A stretch of 64,000 bases of DNA from contig NZ_CP090004.1 in NCBI RefSeq assembly GCF_021390175.1, positions 434,001 to 498,000 of the forward strand. The letters run 5' to 3'. A program made the translations under genes and the position numbers. How positions within the stretch are numbered: the first letter of the stretch is position 1; each line of letters opens with the position of its first letter. The notes under the pieces are model-generated. The model was not told the DNA's origin and did no database searches. It saw nothing but the letters and a program-made list of their open reading frames with translations. The DNA is from Flagellimonas sp. HMM57. GTDB lineage: Bacteria; Bacteroidota; Bacteroidia; Flavobacteriales; Flavobacteriaceae. Shown in pieces: positions 43,417 to 52,981 of this stretch.

Positions 43417-46400
43417 CTACTCTTCCAATCTGATATCCAAGCCCAATCCTTTAAGCTCGTGCATCAATACGTTGAAAGATTCTGGCAATCCAGGTTCTGG
43501 CATGGTCTCACCTTTTACGATGGACTCATAGGTTTTGGCCCTACCGACAACATCATCCGATTTAACGGTCAATATTTCACGTAGGGTAGATGAAGCCCCA
43601 TAGGCTTCAAGTGCCCAAACCTCCATCTCACCAAAACGCTGACCACCAAACTGGGCTTTACCACCCAAAGGTTGTTGCGTAATCAATGAGTATGGTCCAA
43701 TTGATCTTGCGTGCATTTTATCATCTACCATGTGTCCTAATTTCAACATGTAGATAACACCAACAGTTGCTGGCTGATCAAAGCGTTTTCCTGTTCCACC
43801 ATCGTAAAGATACGTGTGTCCAAATCTTGGCACTCCAGCTTCATCTGTAAGCGCATTAATCTGGTCAAGGGTAGCACCATCAAAAATTGGGGTTCCGTAC
43901 TTTCTTCCCAATTTAAGACCTGCCCAACCAAGAACAGTTTCATAAATCTGACCTATGTTCATACGAGAGGGTACACCAAGTGGATTCAATACGATATCTA
44001 CAGGGGTTCCATCTTCCAAGAACGGCATGTCCTCTTGACGAACGATACGCGCAACAATACCCTTGTTACCGTGACGCCCTGCCATCTTATCACCAACTTT
44101 TAGCTTTCGCTTTTTGGCGATATATACCTTGGCCAACTTCATGATTCCAGCTGGTAGTTCATCTCCTACCGAAATCGTGAATTTATCTCTTCTAAGATTT
44201 CCTTGAATATCGTTCAATTTAATCTTGTAGTTGTGCAATAAATCGGCAACTTGCGCATTGGTTTTGTCATCCGTAGTCCAACTTCCGCCAACCAAGTGAG
44301 CAAAGTCATCTACAGAATTTAACATCTTGATGGTGTATTTCTTTCCTTTTGGAAGTACTTCCTCGCCAAGATCGTTCATTACGCCTTGCGAAGTTTTACC
44401 ATTAATCAATGCGAAGAGTTTCTCGATCAAAACGTCTTTAAGTTGCTCAAACTTTACTTCGTAGTCCATCTCCAACCTAGAAATAGCTTCTTTATCTTCA
44501 GAACGTTTTCTCTTATCTTTTATAGAACGCGAGAATAATTTCTTATCGATAACAACACCTCTCAAGGAAGGTGAAGCTTTAAGGGAAGCATCTTTTACGT
44601 CTCCGGCTTTATCACCAAAGATGGCACGTAGCAATTTTTCTTCTGGTGTTGGGTCAGATTCACCTTTTGGTGTAATCTTACCTATAAGAATATCACCAGG
44701 TTTAACTTCAGCACCAATTCTGATCATACCATATTCGTCCAAGTCCTTAGTGGCTTCTTCAGAAACATTTGGTATATCGTTCGTAAGTTCTTCAGCACCT
44801 AACTTGGTATCCCTAACTTCCAATGCATATTCATCGATATGAATGGAGGTAAAGATATCTTCACGTACCACTTTTTCCGAGATTACGATTGCATCCTCAA
44901 AGTTGTACCCTTTCCATGGCATAAATGCTACCTGAAGGTTTCTACCAAGAGCAAGCTCTCCTTTTTCGGTCGCGTAACCTTCACAAAGTACTTCGCCTTT
45001 TTTAACTTTATCTCCTTTTTTAACAATAGGTTTCAGGTTAATACTGGTACCCTGATTGGTCTTTCTAAACTTGACCAAATTGTATGTTTTTGAATCTTCT
45101 TCAAAACTTACCAATCGTTCTTCCTCTGACCTATTGTACTTAATCGTTATTTTCTGAGCATCGACATATTCCACAACACCATCACCTTCTGCATTGATCA
45201 ATACCCTTGAATCTGTTGCAACCTGTCTTTCCAAACCTGTTCCAACAATGGGCGATTGCGGTTTTAACAATGGAACTGCCTGACGCATCATGTTTGATCC
45301 CATCAAAGCCCTGTTTGCATCATCATGCTCCAAGAACGGAATCAAAGAGGCAGAAATCGAAGCAATTTGGTTTGGGGCAACATCCGTGTAATTTACCTCA
45401 CTTGGGTCAACCACTGGGAAATCACCTTCTTCACGTGCAATAACCTTGTCATCTTTAATCTTCCCATTTTCATCCATTGGGATGTTGGCCTGAGAAATTT
45501 TCATACCTTCTTCTTCCTCTGCACTCAAATATCTAAAGTCATTGGTGTCCACAACACCATTTTCAACCTTACGATACGGAGTTTCCAAAAAGCCCATTGG
45601 GTTTACTTTCGCAAAAACCGAAAGGGAAGAAATCAAACCAATATTTGGTCCTTCAGGAGTTTCAATGGGACATAACCTTCCGTAGTGCGTGTAGTGAACA
45701 TCACGAACCTCGAAACCTGCCCTTTCCCTAGAAAGTCCACCTGGTCCTAATGCTGACAATCTTCTTTTGTGCGTTATCTCTGCCAATGGATTCGTTTGAT
45801 CCATAAACTGGGATAACTGGTTTGTTCCGAAAAATGAATTGATAACAGAAGACAATGTCTTTGCGTTAATCAAATCTATAGGTGTAAATACCTCATTGTC
45901 ACGAACGTTCATACGCTCGCGAATGGTACGTGCCATACGTGCCAAACCAACACCAAATTGGGATGATAACTGCTCACCTACCGTTCTTACACGACGGTTA
46001 GAAAGGTGATCAATATCATCAATCTCTGCTTTTGAATTGATCAGCTCAATCAAATACTTGATGATGGTGATGATATCTTCCTTGGTCAAGACCTGCTTGT
46101 CCATCCCAATATCCAACTGTAATTTTTTGTTCATTCTGTAACGTCCAACTTCACCCAAGTTGTAACGTTGATCAGAGAAAAACAATTTGTCTATAATACC
46201 ACGCGCAGTCTCTTCATCTGGCGGCTCGGCATTACGTAATTGTCTATAAATATGTTCTACCGCTTCTTTTTCAGAGTTGGTAGGGTCTTTTTGTAACGTG
46301 TTATGAATAATGGCATAATCAGATTGCGCATTATTTTCTTTGTGAAGCAAGATTGTTTTTACATCTGCTTCAATAATTTCATTGATGTGATCTTTTTCAA

Positions 46401-47226
46401 GTATCGTATCACGATCTAGGATGATCTCATTTCGTTCAATAGAAACAACCTCGCCTGTATCTTCATCAACAAAATCCTCGTGCCATGTGTTCAAAACCCT
46501 AGCTGCCAACTTACGTCCCAAAACTTTTTTGAGTCCAGCGTTGGAAACCTTAACTTCTTCCGAAAGGTCAAATATCTCAAGAATATCTTTATCCCTTTCA
46601 AATCCGATAGCACGGAAAAGTGTGGTTACAGGTAATTTTTTCTTTCTATCAATATAAGCGTACATAACACCATTGATATCTGTTGCAAACTCGATCCAAG
46701 AACCCTTGAATGGTATTACCCTAGCGGAGTATAGTTTTGTACCGTTTGCATGGAAAGATTGCCCAAAAAATACGCCAGGAGACCTGTGCAATTGGGAAAC
46801 CACGACGCGTTCAGCTCCATTGATAACAAAAGTGCCACTTGGAGTCATGTATGGAATCGTACCTAGATACACATCTTGGACTATGGTCTCAAAATCTTCG
46901 TGTTCTGGATCGGTACAATATAATTTTAAGCGTGCTTTTAGCGGCACACTATAGGTAAGACCACGTTCGATACATTCTTGAATGGAATATCTTGGCGGAT
47001 CTATGAAGTAATCAATAAACTCAAGAACGAATTGATTTCTTGTGTCCGTGATTGGAAAATTCTCCATGAAGGTATTGTAAAGGCCTTCATTTCCTCTTTC
47101 GTCAGATTTTGTTTCAAGTTGAAAAAAGTCTTGAAAAGATTTAATCTGAATGTCCAAGAAATCCGGGTATTCCGGTATGTTCTTAGCGGATGCGAAATTT
47201 AATCTTTCAGTATTGTTTGTGAACAT
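43417..47226 (-). CDS. rpoB: DNA-directed RNA polymerase beta subunit
   Basis: The protein has 1269 aa from ATG 47226. The preceding in-frame TTG (47229) would only add a redundant Met. The start [20 protein letters not shown] is typical of flavobacterial RpoB. The rifampicin region is intact near residue 475 ([34 protein letters not shown]), and the C-terminal clamp region ([20 protein letters not shown], [20 protein letters not shown]) is present. The residues of the rifampicin pocket look wild type. It is translated between rplL and rpoC, and a hairpin in the 119-bp rplL-rpoB gap may act as a processing or attenuation site. Confidence 0.98.
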   Translation of the reverse strand: MFTNNTERLNFASAKNIPEYPDFLDIQIKSFQDFFQLETKSDERGNEGLYNTFMENFPITDTRNQFVLEFIDYFIDPPRYSIQECIERGLTYSVPLKARLKLYCTDPEHEDFETIVQDVYLGTIPYMTPSGTFVINGAERVVVSQLHRSPGVFFGQSFHANGTKLYSARVIPFKGSWIEFATDINGVMYAYIDRKKKLPVTTLFRAIGFERDKDILEIFDLSEEVKVSNAGLKKVLGRKLAARVLNTWHEDFVDEDTGEVVSIERNEIILDRDTILEKDHINEIIEADVKTILLHKENNAQSDYAIIHNTLQKDPTNSEKEAVEHIYRQLRNAEPPDEETARGIIDKLFFSDQRYNLGEVGRYRMNKKLQLDIGMDKQVLTKEDIITIIKYLIELINSKAEIDDIDHLSNRRVRTVGEQLSSQFGVGLARMARTIRERMNVRDNEVFTPIDLINAKTLSSVINSFFGTNQLSQFMDQTNPLAEITHKRRLSALGPGGLSRERAGFEVRDVHYTHYGRLCPIETPEGPNIGLISSLSVFAKVNPMGFLETPYRKVENGVVDTNDFRYLSAEEEEGMKISQANIPMDENGKIKDDKVIAREEGDFPVVDPSEVNYTDVAPNQIASISASLIPFLEHDDANRALMGSNMMRQAVPLLKPQSPIVGTGLERQVATDSRVLINAEGDGVVEYVDAQKITIKYNRSEEERLVSFEEDSKTYNLVKFRKTNQGTSINLKPIVKKGDKVKKGEVLCEGYATEKGELALGRNLQVAFMPWKGYNFEDAIVISEKVVREDIFTSIHIDEYALEVRDTKLGAEELTNDIPNVSEEATKDLDEYGMIRIGAEVKPGDILIGKITPKGESDPTPEEKLLRAIFGDKAGDVKDASLKASPSLRGVVIDKKLFSRSIKDKRKRSEDKEAISRLEMDYEVKFEQLKDVLIEKLFALINGKTSQGVMNDLGEEVLPKGKKYTIKMLNSVDDFAHLVGGSWTTDDKTNAQVADLLHNYKIKLNDIQGNLRRDKFTISVGDELPAGIMKLAKVYIAKKRKLKVGDKMAGRHGNKGIVARIVRQEDMPFLEDGTPVDIVLNPLGVPSRMNIGQIYETVLGWAGLKLGRKYGTPIFDGATLDQINALTDEAGVPRFGHTYLYDGGTGKRFDQPATVGVIYMLKLGHMVDDKMHARSIGPYSLITQQPLGGKAQFGGQRFGEMEVWALEAYGASSTLREILTVKSDDVVGRAKTYESIVKGETMPEPGLPESFNVLMHELKGLGLDIRLEE

Positions 47227-47299
47227 CAATGGACAAATTTTGATCGTGAATACTTTATGGGTCCGTGTATGGCTTTATACACTCCTTATTAAATAGGCT

Positions 47300-47329
47300 A
47301 AGGCCCAACCATTATTATGGAAAGACCTT
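47300..47329 (-). promoter_or_regulatory. hairpin in the rplL-rpoB spacer
   Basis: Reverse-strand RNA can form a two-part hairpin: AAGGUC/GGCCUU outer stem (with one G-U), a 3/3 internal loop, and a CCAU-AAUA-AUGG inner hairpin. On the forward strand the G-U pair becomes C-A, so it fits the operon mRNA. No T-run follows, so it is not a simple terminator. In E. coli this spacer holds an attenuator and RNase III site, so an equivalent role is inferred. Confidence 0.4.
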
Positions 47330-47354
47330 AACCAAATTTGTATGGTAGAAACTA

Positions 47355-47735
47355 CTATTTAAGCTCAACTTCTGCTCCTGCTTCTTCCAATGATTTTTTG
47401 ATACCTTCTGCCTCATCTTTGGCAATACCTTCTTTAACAGCTTTTGGTGCGCTGTCAACGATGTCCTTAGCATCTTTCAATCCAAGACCAGTTAATTCCT
47501 TAACTAGTTTTACAACTGCTAATTTAGATCCACCGGCTGCTTTAAGGATTACATCAAATTCTGATTTCTCCTCAGCGGCTTCAGCTTCACCACCACCAGC
47601 TCCACCAGCAGCAACAGCTACTGCAGCAGCAGCAGGCTCGATACCGTATTCTTCTTTTAATATGTCGGCCAACTCATTTACCTCTTTTACTGTAAGGTTT
47701 ACCAACTGTTCTGCAAAATCTTTTAAATCTGCCAT
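47355..47735 (-). CDS. rplL: 50S ribosomal protein bL12 (L7/L12)
   Basis: The protein has 126 aa. The N-terminal dimerisation helices ([20 protein letters not shown]) are followed by the flexible Ala/Gly-rich hinge (about residues 36-52). The globular C-terminal domain follows ([37 protein letters not shown]), which recruits translation factors to the ribosomal stalk. The order rplJ-rplL-rpoB is the conserved bacterial arrangement. It lies 53 bp after rplJ. Confidence 0.98.
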   Translation of the reverse strand: MADLKDFAEQLVNLTVKEVNELADILKEEYGIEPAAAAVAVAAGGAGGGEAEAAEEKSEFDVILKAAGGSKLAVVKLVKELTGLGLKDAKDIVDSAPKAVKEGIAKDEAEGIKKSLEEAGAEVELK

Positions 47736-47788
47736 TTTTCTATCGTTTAATCAAATTTTTAAAAATATACTTAGTTATTGTGCGCGAA

Positions 47789-48304
47789 TTATTTTTCAGA
47801 TAATGTTTTAAGGATTCCGGCTAGTTTACCGCCACCTGATTTAAGACCAGAAATAACATTCTTGGCCGGTGATTGCAACAATCCGATGATATCCCCTATT
47901 ACCTCTTCTTTAGACTTGATGTTTACAAGTGAGTCAAGGTTCTCATCACCAACATAAATGGCTTCCGCAATGAAAGCACCTTTTAATAATGGCTTATCTG
48001 ATTTTTTTCTGAAATTTTTGATAAGTTTTGCCGGAGCATTACCAGTTTCGGACAACATCAAAGATGTATTTCCCTTTAAAACATCTGGCAATTCACCAAA
48101 CTCCTTATCTGAAGCTTCCATTGCTTTTGCAAGCAAGGTGTTCTTAACAACTGCAAGTTTAATGTTAGCCTTAAAACATGCCCTTCTTAAATTTGAAGTG
48201 GCAACGGCATCCAATCCTGATATATCCGCTAAGTAAATATTAGCGCTATCAGCCAACTGTGCAGTCAAATCTTCTATTACGGTTGCTTTTTCTTCTCTTG
48301 TCAT
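47789..48304 (-). CDS. rplJ: 50S ribosomal protein uL10
   Basis: The protein has 171 aa and is the base of the ribosomal stalk, binding 23S rRNA and L7/L12 dimers. It has the family's N-terminal VIEDLTAQLADSANIYLADI and central FKANIKLAVVKNTLLAKA stretches. It lies 22 bp from rplA, so the long L10-binding leader known from E. coli is absent here. Autoregulation, if present, must use a different site. Confidence 0.97.
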   Translation of the reverse strand: MTREEKATVIEDLTAQLADSANIYLADISGLDAVATSNLRRACFKANIKLAVVKNTLLAKAMEASDKEFGELPDVLKGNTSLMLSETGNAPAKLIKNFRKKSDKPLLKGAFIAEAIYVGDENLDSLVNIKSKEEVIGDIIGLLQSPAKNVISGLKSGGGKLAGILKTLSEK

Positions 48305-48326
48305 AGTTAAAATATTGAACTACCAG

Positions 48327-49019
48327 TTACGAAACTGCTTTTGGATCTAATTGAACACTAGGACTCATGGTGCTTGACAAATAGATACTTTTCATGTAAA
48401 TACCTTTTGCCGCAGCTGGTTTCATTTTCACCAAAGTATCTAACAACTCTTTGGCATTACCAGCTATTTTATCTGCTGAGAAAGATGTCTTTCCTATTGC
48501 AGCGTGCACAATTCCTGTTTTGTCCACTTTAAAATCAATTTTACCGGCCTTTACTTCGGATACTGCTTTTGCAACATCCATAGTAACCGTACCGGTTTTT
48601 GGATTGGGCATTAAACCTCTTGGTCCTAAAACTCTACCTAAGGGGCCCAACTTACCCATAACGCTTGGCATAGTGATGATAACATCAACATCTGTCCAAC
48701 CGCCTTTTATTTTATCCAAATATTCATCCAACCCTACAAAATCAGCTCCTGCCTCTTTAGCCTCTGCCTCTTTATCAGGGGTCACCAATGCCAAAACTTT
48801 TACATCCTTACCTGTTCCATGTGGAAGGGTAACAACGCCACGTACCATTTGATTTGCCTTTCGTGGATCTACACCCAAACGAACTGCAAGGTCTACGGAA
48901 GCGTCAAATTTCACATTGGTTATTTCTTTTACCAAAGCTGATGCCTCATCCAAAGAATATAATTTATTCTTATCGATTTTGGAATGAGCTTCTTTTTGCT
49001 TTTTTGTCAATCTTGCCAT
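48327..49019 (-). CDS. rplA: 50S ribosomal protein uL1
   Basis: The protein has 230 aa. It builds the L1 stalk near the E site. Typical motifs are [20 protein letters not shown], the [20 protein letters not shown] stretch and the [12 protein letters not shown] signature. It follows rplK by 18 bp in the standard order. In many bacteria L1 represses its own operon by binding an mRNA mimic near rplK. I could not identify the mimic confidently in the 49476-49582 leader. Confidence 0.98.
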   Translation of the reverse strand: MARLTKKQKEAHSKIDKNKLYSLDEASALVKEITNVKFDASVDLAVRLGVDPRKANQMVRGVVTLPHGTGKDVKVLALVTPDKEAEAKEAGADFVGLDEYLDKIKGGWTDVDVIITMPSVMGKLGPLGRVLGPRGLMPNPKTGTVTMDVAKAVSEVKAGKIDFKVDKTGIVHAAIGKTSFSADKIAGNAKELLDTLVKMKPAAAKGIYMKSIYLSSTMSPSVQLDPKAVS

Positions 49020-49037
49020 TATAATTGCTTTAAGATT

Positions 49038-49475
49038 TTAAAAAGGTCTTTTACCAGCTACTTTTAGTCCCATGGATCTTGCCGTACCTGCAACCATACT
49101 CATTGCAGATTCAACGGTAAATGCATTTAAATCGACCATCTTATCCTCGGCGATTTGCTTTACCTGATCCCATGATACCGAACCGTTTTTAACCCTGTTA
49201 GGTTCGCCAGATCCTTTTTTAATCTTAGCTGCTTCCATCAATTGAACTGCCGCGGGTGGTGTCTTTACAACAAACTCGAAAGATTTGTCTTTGTAAACGG
49301 TGATAACAACAGGTAATACTTTACCTGGTTTGTCCTGTGTACGTGCATTAAACTGCTTACAGAACTCCATGATGTTAACACCAGCAGCACCTAAGGCGGG
49401 TCCAACCGGTGGCGACGGATTCGCAGCACCTCCCCTAACTTGTAATTTAACTACCTTATCTACTTCTTTTGCCAT
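49038..49475 (-). CDS. rplK: 50S ribosomal protein uL11
   Basis: The protein has 145 aa. It forms the GTPase-associated centre with 23S rRNA. The N-terminal [20 protein letters not shown] region (thiostrepton and rRNA-binding domain boundary) and the C-terminal [13 protein letters not shown] match the family. It follows nusG with a 107-bp gap and precedes rplA. Confidence 0.98.
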   Translation of the reverse strand: MAKEVDKVVKLQVRGGAANPSPPVGPALGAAGVNIMEFCKQFNARTQDKPGKVLPVVITVYKDKSFEFVVKTPPAAVQLMEAAKIKKGSGEPNRVKNGSVSWDQVKQIAEDKMVDLNAFTVESAMSMVAGTARSMGLKVAGKRPF

Positions 49476-49582
49476 TGTTTTTAATTAAAATGAAAGTGTG
49501 TCAATTGGAAGCAACACAACTTTATATATGTAACAGCTCTATTTATTCTTCAGTTTTCAAATATCTGACGTCAGACTTCTGA

Positions 49583-50137
49583 TTATACTTTTTCCACTTG
49601 CATGTAACTTAATTCCAATGGTGTTTTTCTACCGAAAATTTTCACCATTACCTCAAGCTTACGTTTTTCTTCGTTGATTTTCTCAACCGTTCCATTAAAA
49701 CCGTTGAACGGCCCATCGATAACCTTAATAGTTTCACCTAAAACGAAAGGAATCGCAACATTATCCGTATTCACCGCCAATTCATCAACTTTTCCTAGCA
49801 TTCTATTGACCTCTGTCTTTCTTAGAGGAACAGGATCACCTCCTTTGGTCTCACCAAGAAAACCTATCACATTTGTAATGGAACGAATGATATGCACCAT
49901 TTCTCCACCCAAATTGGCCTTTATCATTATATAGCCTGGAAAGTAAACCCGTTCTTTATTGATTTTCTTTCCGTTACGAATCTGAACTACTTTTTCGGTA
50001 GGCACAAGGACATCTTCCAAGTAATCACCAAAACCATTACGCTCCACTTCACTTTCAATGTAGCCTTTGATTTTGTTCTCTTGACCACTTACCGCCCTTA
50101 CTACGTACCACTTTTTTTCAAGAACCTCAGACATCAT
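49583..50137 (-). CDS. nusG: transcription termination/antitermination factor NusG
   Basis: The protein has 184 aa from ATG 50137 (or 183 from 50134). An upstream in-frame start at 50227 would overlap secE by 30 codons and add residues absent from the family, so it is rejected. The NGN domain begins KKWYVVRAVSGQENKIKGYI and includes VYFPGYIMIKANLGG. The C-terminal KOW domain is IKVIDGPFNGFNGTVEKINE. It couples RNA polymerase to ribosome and Rho. It starts 2 bp after the secE stop, in the conserved secE-nusG pair. Confidence 0.96.
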   Translation of the reverse strand: MMSEVLEKKWYVVRAVSGQENKIKGYIESEVERNGFGDYLEDVLVPTEKVVQIRNGKKINKERVYFPGYIMIKANLGGEMVHIIRSITNVIGFLGETKGGDPVPLRKTEVNRMLGKVDELAVNTDNVAIPFVLGETIKVIDGPFNGFNGTVEKINEEKRKLEVMVKIFGRKTPLELSYMQVEKV

Positions 50138-50139
50138 TA

Positions 50140-50445
50140 TTATTTTTTCTTGTTCATAAAAGAAGATAGGCCAAAAAATATCGCTGCCGTTAAGGCTATG
50201 TACCATAACAACTGCAATATGCTCCAAATTCCTTTTTCAATATATCCTTGGTATGTAGAAACCTTAAACAGATTACCCGTTATCGCATCAGAAAAATAAG
50301 AATCCACACCCCATGTAGCCAATGCAAACAGAATAGAGAAAACAGCCACGATTACCATCAAGTTAGACGCTTTCTCCCTATCCAACCAAGTAACATTGCT
50401 CTTTAACTCTTCAAATGACTCCTTAATATAAGTGAACATACTCAT
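50140..50445 (-). CDS. secE: preprotein translocase subunit SecE
   Basis: The protein has 101 aa. The N-terminal amphipathic helix (TYIKESFEELKSNVTWLDRE) precedes a first membrane segment (about 29-47). A second hydrophobic region with an insert (about 73-95) follows. SecE clamps SecY in the inner-membrane translocon. Bacterial single-TM SecE is usually about 60-65 aa, so this form has an extra C-terminal hydrophobic segment, which is common in Bacteroidota. Either Met-1 or Met-3 may start the protein. It lies between tRNA-Trp and nusG. Confidence 0.93.
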   Translation of the reverse strand: MSMFTYIKESFEELKSNVTWLDREKASNLMVIVAVFSILFALATWGVDSYFSDAITGNLFKVSTYQGYIEKGIWSILQLLWYIALTAAIFFGLSSFMNKKK

Positions 50446-50493
50446 CTATTTTTCTAAGCACAAATGAAGATACTCTTCTAAAATATGCTCTGT

Positions 50494-50623
50494 ATAAACT
50501 TTTCGCCTTGCAGGCACTTCTCTTTTAATTCAACACGGGCAGAGAGGCTTCCTTCGACTACGCTCAGGATAAACTTCTCGCCTTGTTGCTTTCTTCTTCA
50601 AATTCAGCACGGGCGGAGAGGCT
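50494..50623 (+). repeat. imperfect direct repeat containing a tRNA-Trp 3'-end relic
   Basis: Two copies about 75 bp apart (50494-50549 and 50569-50623) share ATAAACTTnTCGCCTTG, a pyrimidine-rich stretch, and AATTCAnCACGGGCnGAGAGGCT. The second copy runs into the genuine tRNA-Trp acceptor and T-arm, so the first carries a degenerate copy of the tRNA 3' end. Between them is TTCGACTACGCTCAGGAT, a motif that recurs in flavobacterial intergenic repeats. Confidence 0.6.
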
Positions 50624-50680
50624 CGAACTCCCGACACCTGGTTTTGGAGACCAGTGCTCTACCAACTGAGCTACGCCCGT
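50608..50680 (-). tRNA. tRNA-Trp (CCA anticodon)
   Basis: 73 nt. The acceptor ACGGGCG pairs with CGCCCGT and the discriminator is G, as expected for tRNA-Trp. The anticodon loop CTCCAAA is flanked by a CTGGT/ACCAG stem, and the T loop is TTCGAGC. The 3' CCA is not encoded. It sits between tuf and secE, the standard place for tRNA-Trp in bacteria. Confidence 0.95.
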
Positions 50681-50800
50681 AAAAATGGCGTTTTACTATC
50701 CCAAAACTTCGAGATAACTACACCCGTTTCTATTTACACTGAAAGGTATCCCGAGAAATTTTCAGGACACCCTTTAGTGCAATACTTTATTGTAAAATGA

Positions 50801-51988
50801 TTAATCTAAAATCTCAGTAACCTGACCAGCACCTACTGTTCTACCACCTTCACGGATAGCAAAACGAAGACCTACACTTAAAGCAATTGGCTGAATCAAA
50901 TCTACATTGATAGTCAAGTTATCACCTGGCATTACCATTTCAACTCCATCAGGCAATCCAATGTTTCCTGTAACGTCAGTTGTTCTTACGTAGAACTGTG
51001 GACGGTAGTTGTTGTGGAATGGCGTGTGACGACCACCTTCTTCTTTTTTAAGGATATAAACCTCAGCTTTGAACTTAGCGTGCGGCTTAACGGAACCTGG
51101 CTTACAGATTACCATACCTCTTTTAATATCGGTCTTTTCAATACCTCTTAAAAGAATACCTACGTTATCACCAGCTTCACCTCTATCCAATATCTTACGG
51201 AACATCTCAACACCAGTAATTGTAGAAGCCAATTTCTCAGCACCCATACCGATGATATCAACAGCGTCACCCGTGTTGGCAACACCAGTTTCTATACGTC
51301 CTGTAGCGACAGTTCCACGACCAGTAATCGTAAATACATCTTCAACAGGCATTAAGAAATCCTTGTCAACATCTCTTTTAGGAAGTTCAATCCAATCATC
51401 TACAGCTGCCATCAATTCCATTACAGTGTCAACCCACTTTTGCTCTCCATTCAAAGCTCCAAGTGCAGAACCAGAAATAACAGGTCCATTGTCACCATCG
51501 TACTCGTAGAAAGAAAGTAATTCCCTTACTTCCATCTCAACAAGCTCCAAAAGCTCCTCATCATCAACCATGTCAACTTTGTTCAAGAATACAACGATTC
51601 TTGGAATACCAACCTGACGTCCCAATAGGATGTGTTCACGTGTTTGTGGCATTGGTCCATCAGTTGCAGCAACAACCAAGATTGCACCGTCCATTTGAGC
51701 AGCACCAGTAACCATGTTCTTCACATAATCCGCGTGACCTGGACAGTCAACGTGTGCGTAGTGACGGTTTTGAGTTTGGTACTCTACGTGCGATGTATTA
51801 ATTGTAATACCTCTTTCCTTTTCTTCAGGAGCATTATCAATAGAATCAAAGCTTCTTAGCTCTGACAACCCTGCATTTGCCAATACGGTAGTAATAGCAG
51901 CAGTCAATGTTGTTTTACCATGATCCACGTGTCCAATAGTACCAATATTTAAGTGCGGTTTGGAACGATCAAAAGTTTCCTTTGCCAT
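50801..51988 (-). CDS. tuf: elongation factor Tu
   Basis: The protein has 395 aa. It is a GTPase that delivers aminoacyl-tRNA to the ribosome. G-motifs: GHVDHGKT (19-26), the switch I region [22 protein letters not shown], and NKVD. Domains II and III are complete ([38 protein letters not shown], ending [10 protein letters not shown]). It lies in the cluster tRNA-Thr(UGU), Tyr, Gly, Thr(GGU), tuf, Trp, which is a conserved bacterial gene order. Transcription probably starts from the promoter at 52571-52599. Confidence 0.98.
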   Translation of the reverse strand: MAKETFDRSKPHLNIGTIGHVDHGKTTLTAAITTVLANAGLSELRSFDSIDNAPEEKERGITINTSHVEYQTQNRHYAHVDCPGHADYVKNMVTGAAQMDGAILVVAATDGPMPQTREHILLGRQVGIPRIVVFLNKVDMVDDEELLELVEMEVRELLSFYEYDGDNGPVISGSALGALNGEQKWVDTVMELMAAVDDWIELPKRDVDKDFLMPVEDVFTITGRGTVATGRIETGVANTGDAVDIIGMGAEKLASTITGVEMFRKILDRGEAGDNVGILLRGIEKTDIKRGMVICKPGSVKPHAKFKAEVYILKKEEGGRHTPFHNNYRPQFYVRTTDVTGNIGLPDGVEMVMPGDNLTINVDLIQPIALSVGLRFAIREGGRTVGAGQVTEILD

Positions 51989-52035
51989 TTTAAATAATTT
52001 TAATCTTAGTTTATATTAGTGTACAAATCGTTTTG

Positions 52036-52107
52036 AGCCAATGACGAGATTTGAACTCGTGACCTCTTCCTTACCAAGGAAACGCTCTACCCCTGAGCTA
52101 CACCGGC
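52036..52107 (-). tRNA. tRNA-Thr (GGT anticodon)
   Basis: 72 nt. The acceptor GCCGGTG pairs with CATTGGC (two G-U pairs) and the discriminator is U. The anticodon loop is TTGGTAA within TTTCC/GGAAG, and the T loop is TTCAAAT. It lies 47 bp upstream of tuf, and CCA is not encoded. Confidence 0.93.
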
Positions 52108-52188
52108 GTAAAGTGTTGAATCAACTACTTTAAATAGTCCTCCCATATATTTTGGAAGAGATTCTTGCTTTCGCAAGGATGACTTTAG

Positions 52189-52261
52189 AGCGGGAGACCG
52201 GGTTCGAACCGGCGACATTCAGCTTGGAAGGCTGACGCTCTACCAACTGAGCTACTCCCGC
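52189..52261 (-). tRNA. tRNA-Gly (TCC anticodon)
   Basis: 73 nt. The acceptor GCGGGAG pairs with CTCCCGC and the discriminator is U, as usual for glycine tRNAs. The anticodon loop CTTCCAA is held by TCAGC/GCTGA and the T loop is TTCGAAC. It is a member of the tRNA-tuf cluster. Confidence 0.95.
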
Positions 52262-52342
52262 ATTTTTTTTGGTTTTACCCAAAAACAATTCAATATTTCA
52301 AAAAAACTCCTAAATCCTCAATTTTCATTGAAGATTCTTTAG

Positions 52343-52424
<82 letters not shown>

Positions 52425-52446
52425 GCCTTATTTTCAATAACTTACG

Positions 52447-52520
52447 AGCCGATGGAGGGACTCGAACCCACGACCTGCTGATTACAAATCAGCTGCTCTA
52501 GCCAGCTGAGCTACATCGGC
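52447..52520 (-). tRNA. tRNA-Thr (TGT anticodon)
   Basis: 74 nt. The acceptor GCCGATG pairs with CATCGGC and the discriminator is U. The anticodon loop is TTTGTAA within GCTGA/TCAGC, and the T loop is TTCGAGT. It is the first member of the tRNA-tuf cluster behind the promoter at 52571-52599. Confidence 0.95.
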
Positions 52521-52541
52521 ATTTTACCACCTTTTTAACAC

Positions 52542-52568
52542 AAAAAAAGCCCGCTATTTCTAACGGAC
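52542..52568 (-). terminator. intrinsic terminator of hpf, abutting the tRNA-tuf promoter
   Basis: Reverse-strand GTCCGTTA-GAAA-TAGCGGGC forms an 8-bp stem (two G-U pairs) with a GAAA tetraloop (52568-52549), followed by seven T (52548-52542). It lies 53 bp after the hpf stop and directly overlaps the expected start of the tRNA-tuf transcript. Confidence 0.75.
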
Positions 52569-52570
52569 TG

Positions 52571-52599
52571 CAAATGTATATATTTATTTATTTAATCAA
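52571..52599 (-). promoter_or_regulatory. promoter of the tRNA-tuf-secE operon
   Basis: On the reverse strand, TTG (52599-52597) is separated by exactly 18 bp from TACATTTG (52578-52571). This is an excellent match to the Bacteroidota housekeeping-sigma consensus TTG-N18/19-TAnnTTTG. The predicted start of transcription is near 52565, about 45 nt before the first tRNA. Confidence 0.7.
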
Positions 52600-52621
52600 A
52601 ATAATTTTGCAAAAATTTTAA

Positions 52622-52924
52622 TCAGGCTTTTGCCCTTTGTTTCTCTTTCTTTTTCACCAGCTTTCTTTCCAAGGAGTTGCATGCGGAATCAACAGCTTCT
52701 TCAAAAGATTTACATTGTTTTTTTACCATCAGCTTATCTCGGGGTATCAATAATTTTATTTCTACGATCTTATTTTCCTTTGCACTTGTATTTTCAACTT
52801 TTAAATAAACATCTGAACTGATGACCCTGTCATAAAATGTTTCTAGCTTATCCATTCTTTTTTGAACAAAATCGATGAGCTTTCCATCTGCAACAAAATT
52901 TACTGATTGTGCATTAACTTTCAT
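52622..52924 (-). CDS. hpf: ribosome hibernation-promoting factor, short form (HPF/RaiA family)
   Basis: The protein has 100 aa. The beta-alpha-beta-beta-beta-alpha fold of the family is visible: VNAQSVNFVADGKLIDFVQK, then strands DVYLKVEN and KIVEIKLLIPRDKL, then FEEAVDSACNSLERKL and a Lys-rich tail. It binds the 30S decoding region and inactivates ribosomes in stationary phase. It is the short type without the dimerising C-terminal domain. It follows xerC by 57 bp and is terminated just before the tRNA-tuf promoter. Confidence 0.9.
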   Translation of the reverse strand: MKVNAQSVNFVADGKLIDFVQKRMDKLETFYDRVISSDVYLKVENTSAKENKIVEIKLLIPRDKLMVKKQCKSFEEAVDSACNSLERKLVKKKEKQRAKA

Positions 52925-52981
52925 AAAATGTAGTTTTTAGTACTGCCATTGGCAGCTAGGTTAAACAATGTGGGAAATCCG

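Noticed and set aside
48305..48326. L10-type autoregulatory leader before rplJ
   Set aside because: The rplA-rplJ gap is only 22 bp, too short for the known L10-L12 binding structure.
50137..50227. Extended NusG start at 50227
   Set aside because: Would overlap secE by 30 codons, and the added residues do not belong to NusG; the ATG at 50137 lies 2 bp after the secE stop.
50683..50800. Terminator after tuf
   Set aside because: The only candidate pairing (AAAGG/CCTTT with several internal mismatches) is weak and lacks a T-run, which fits read-through into tRNA-Trp and secE.
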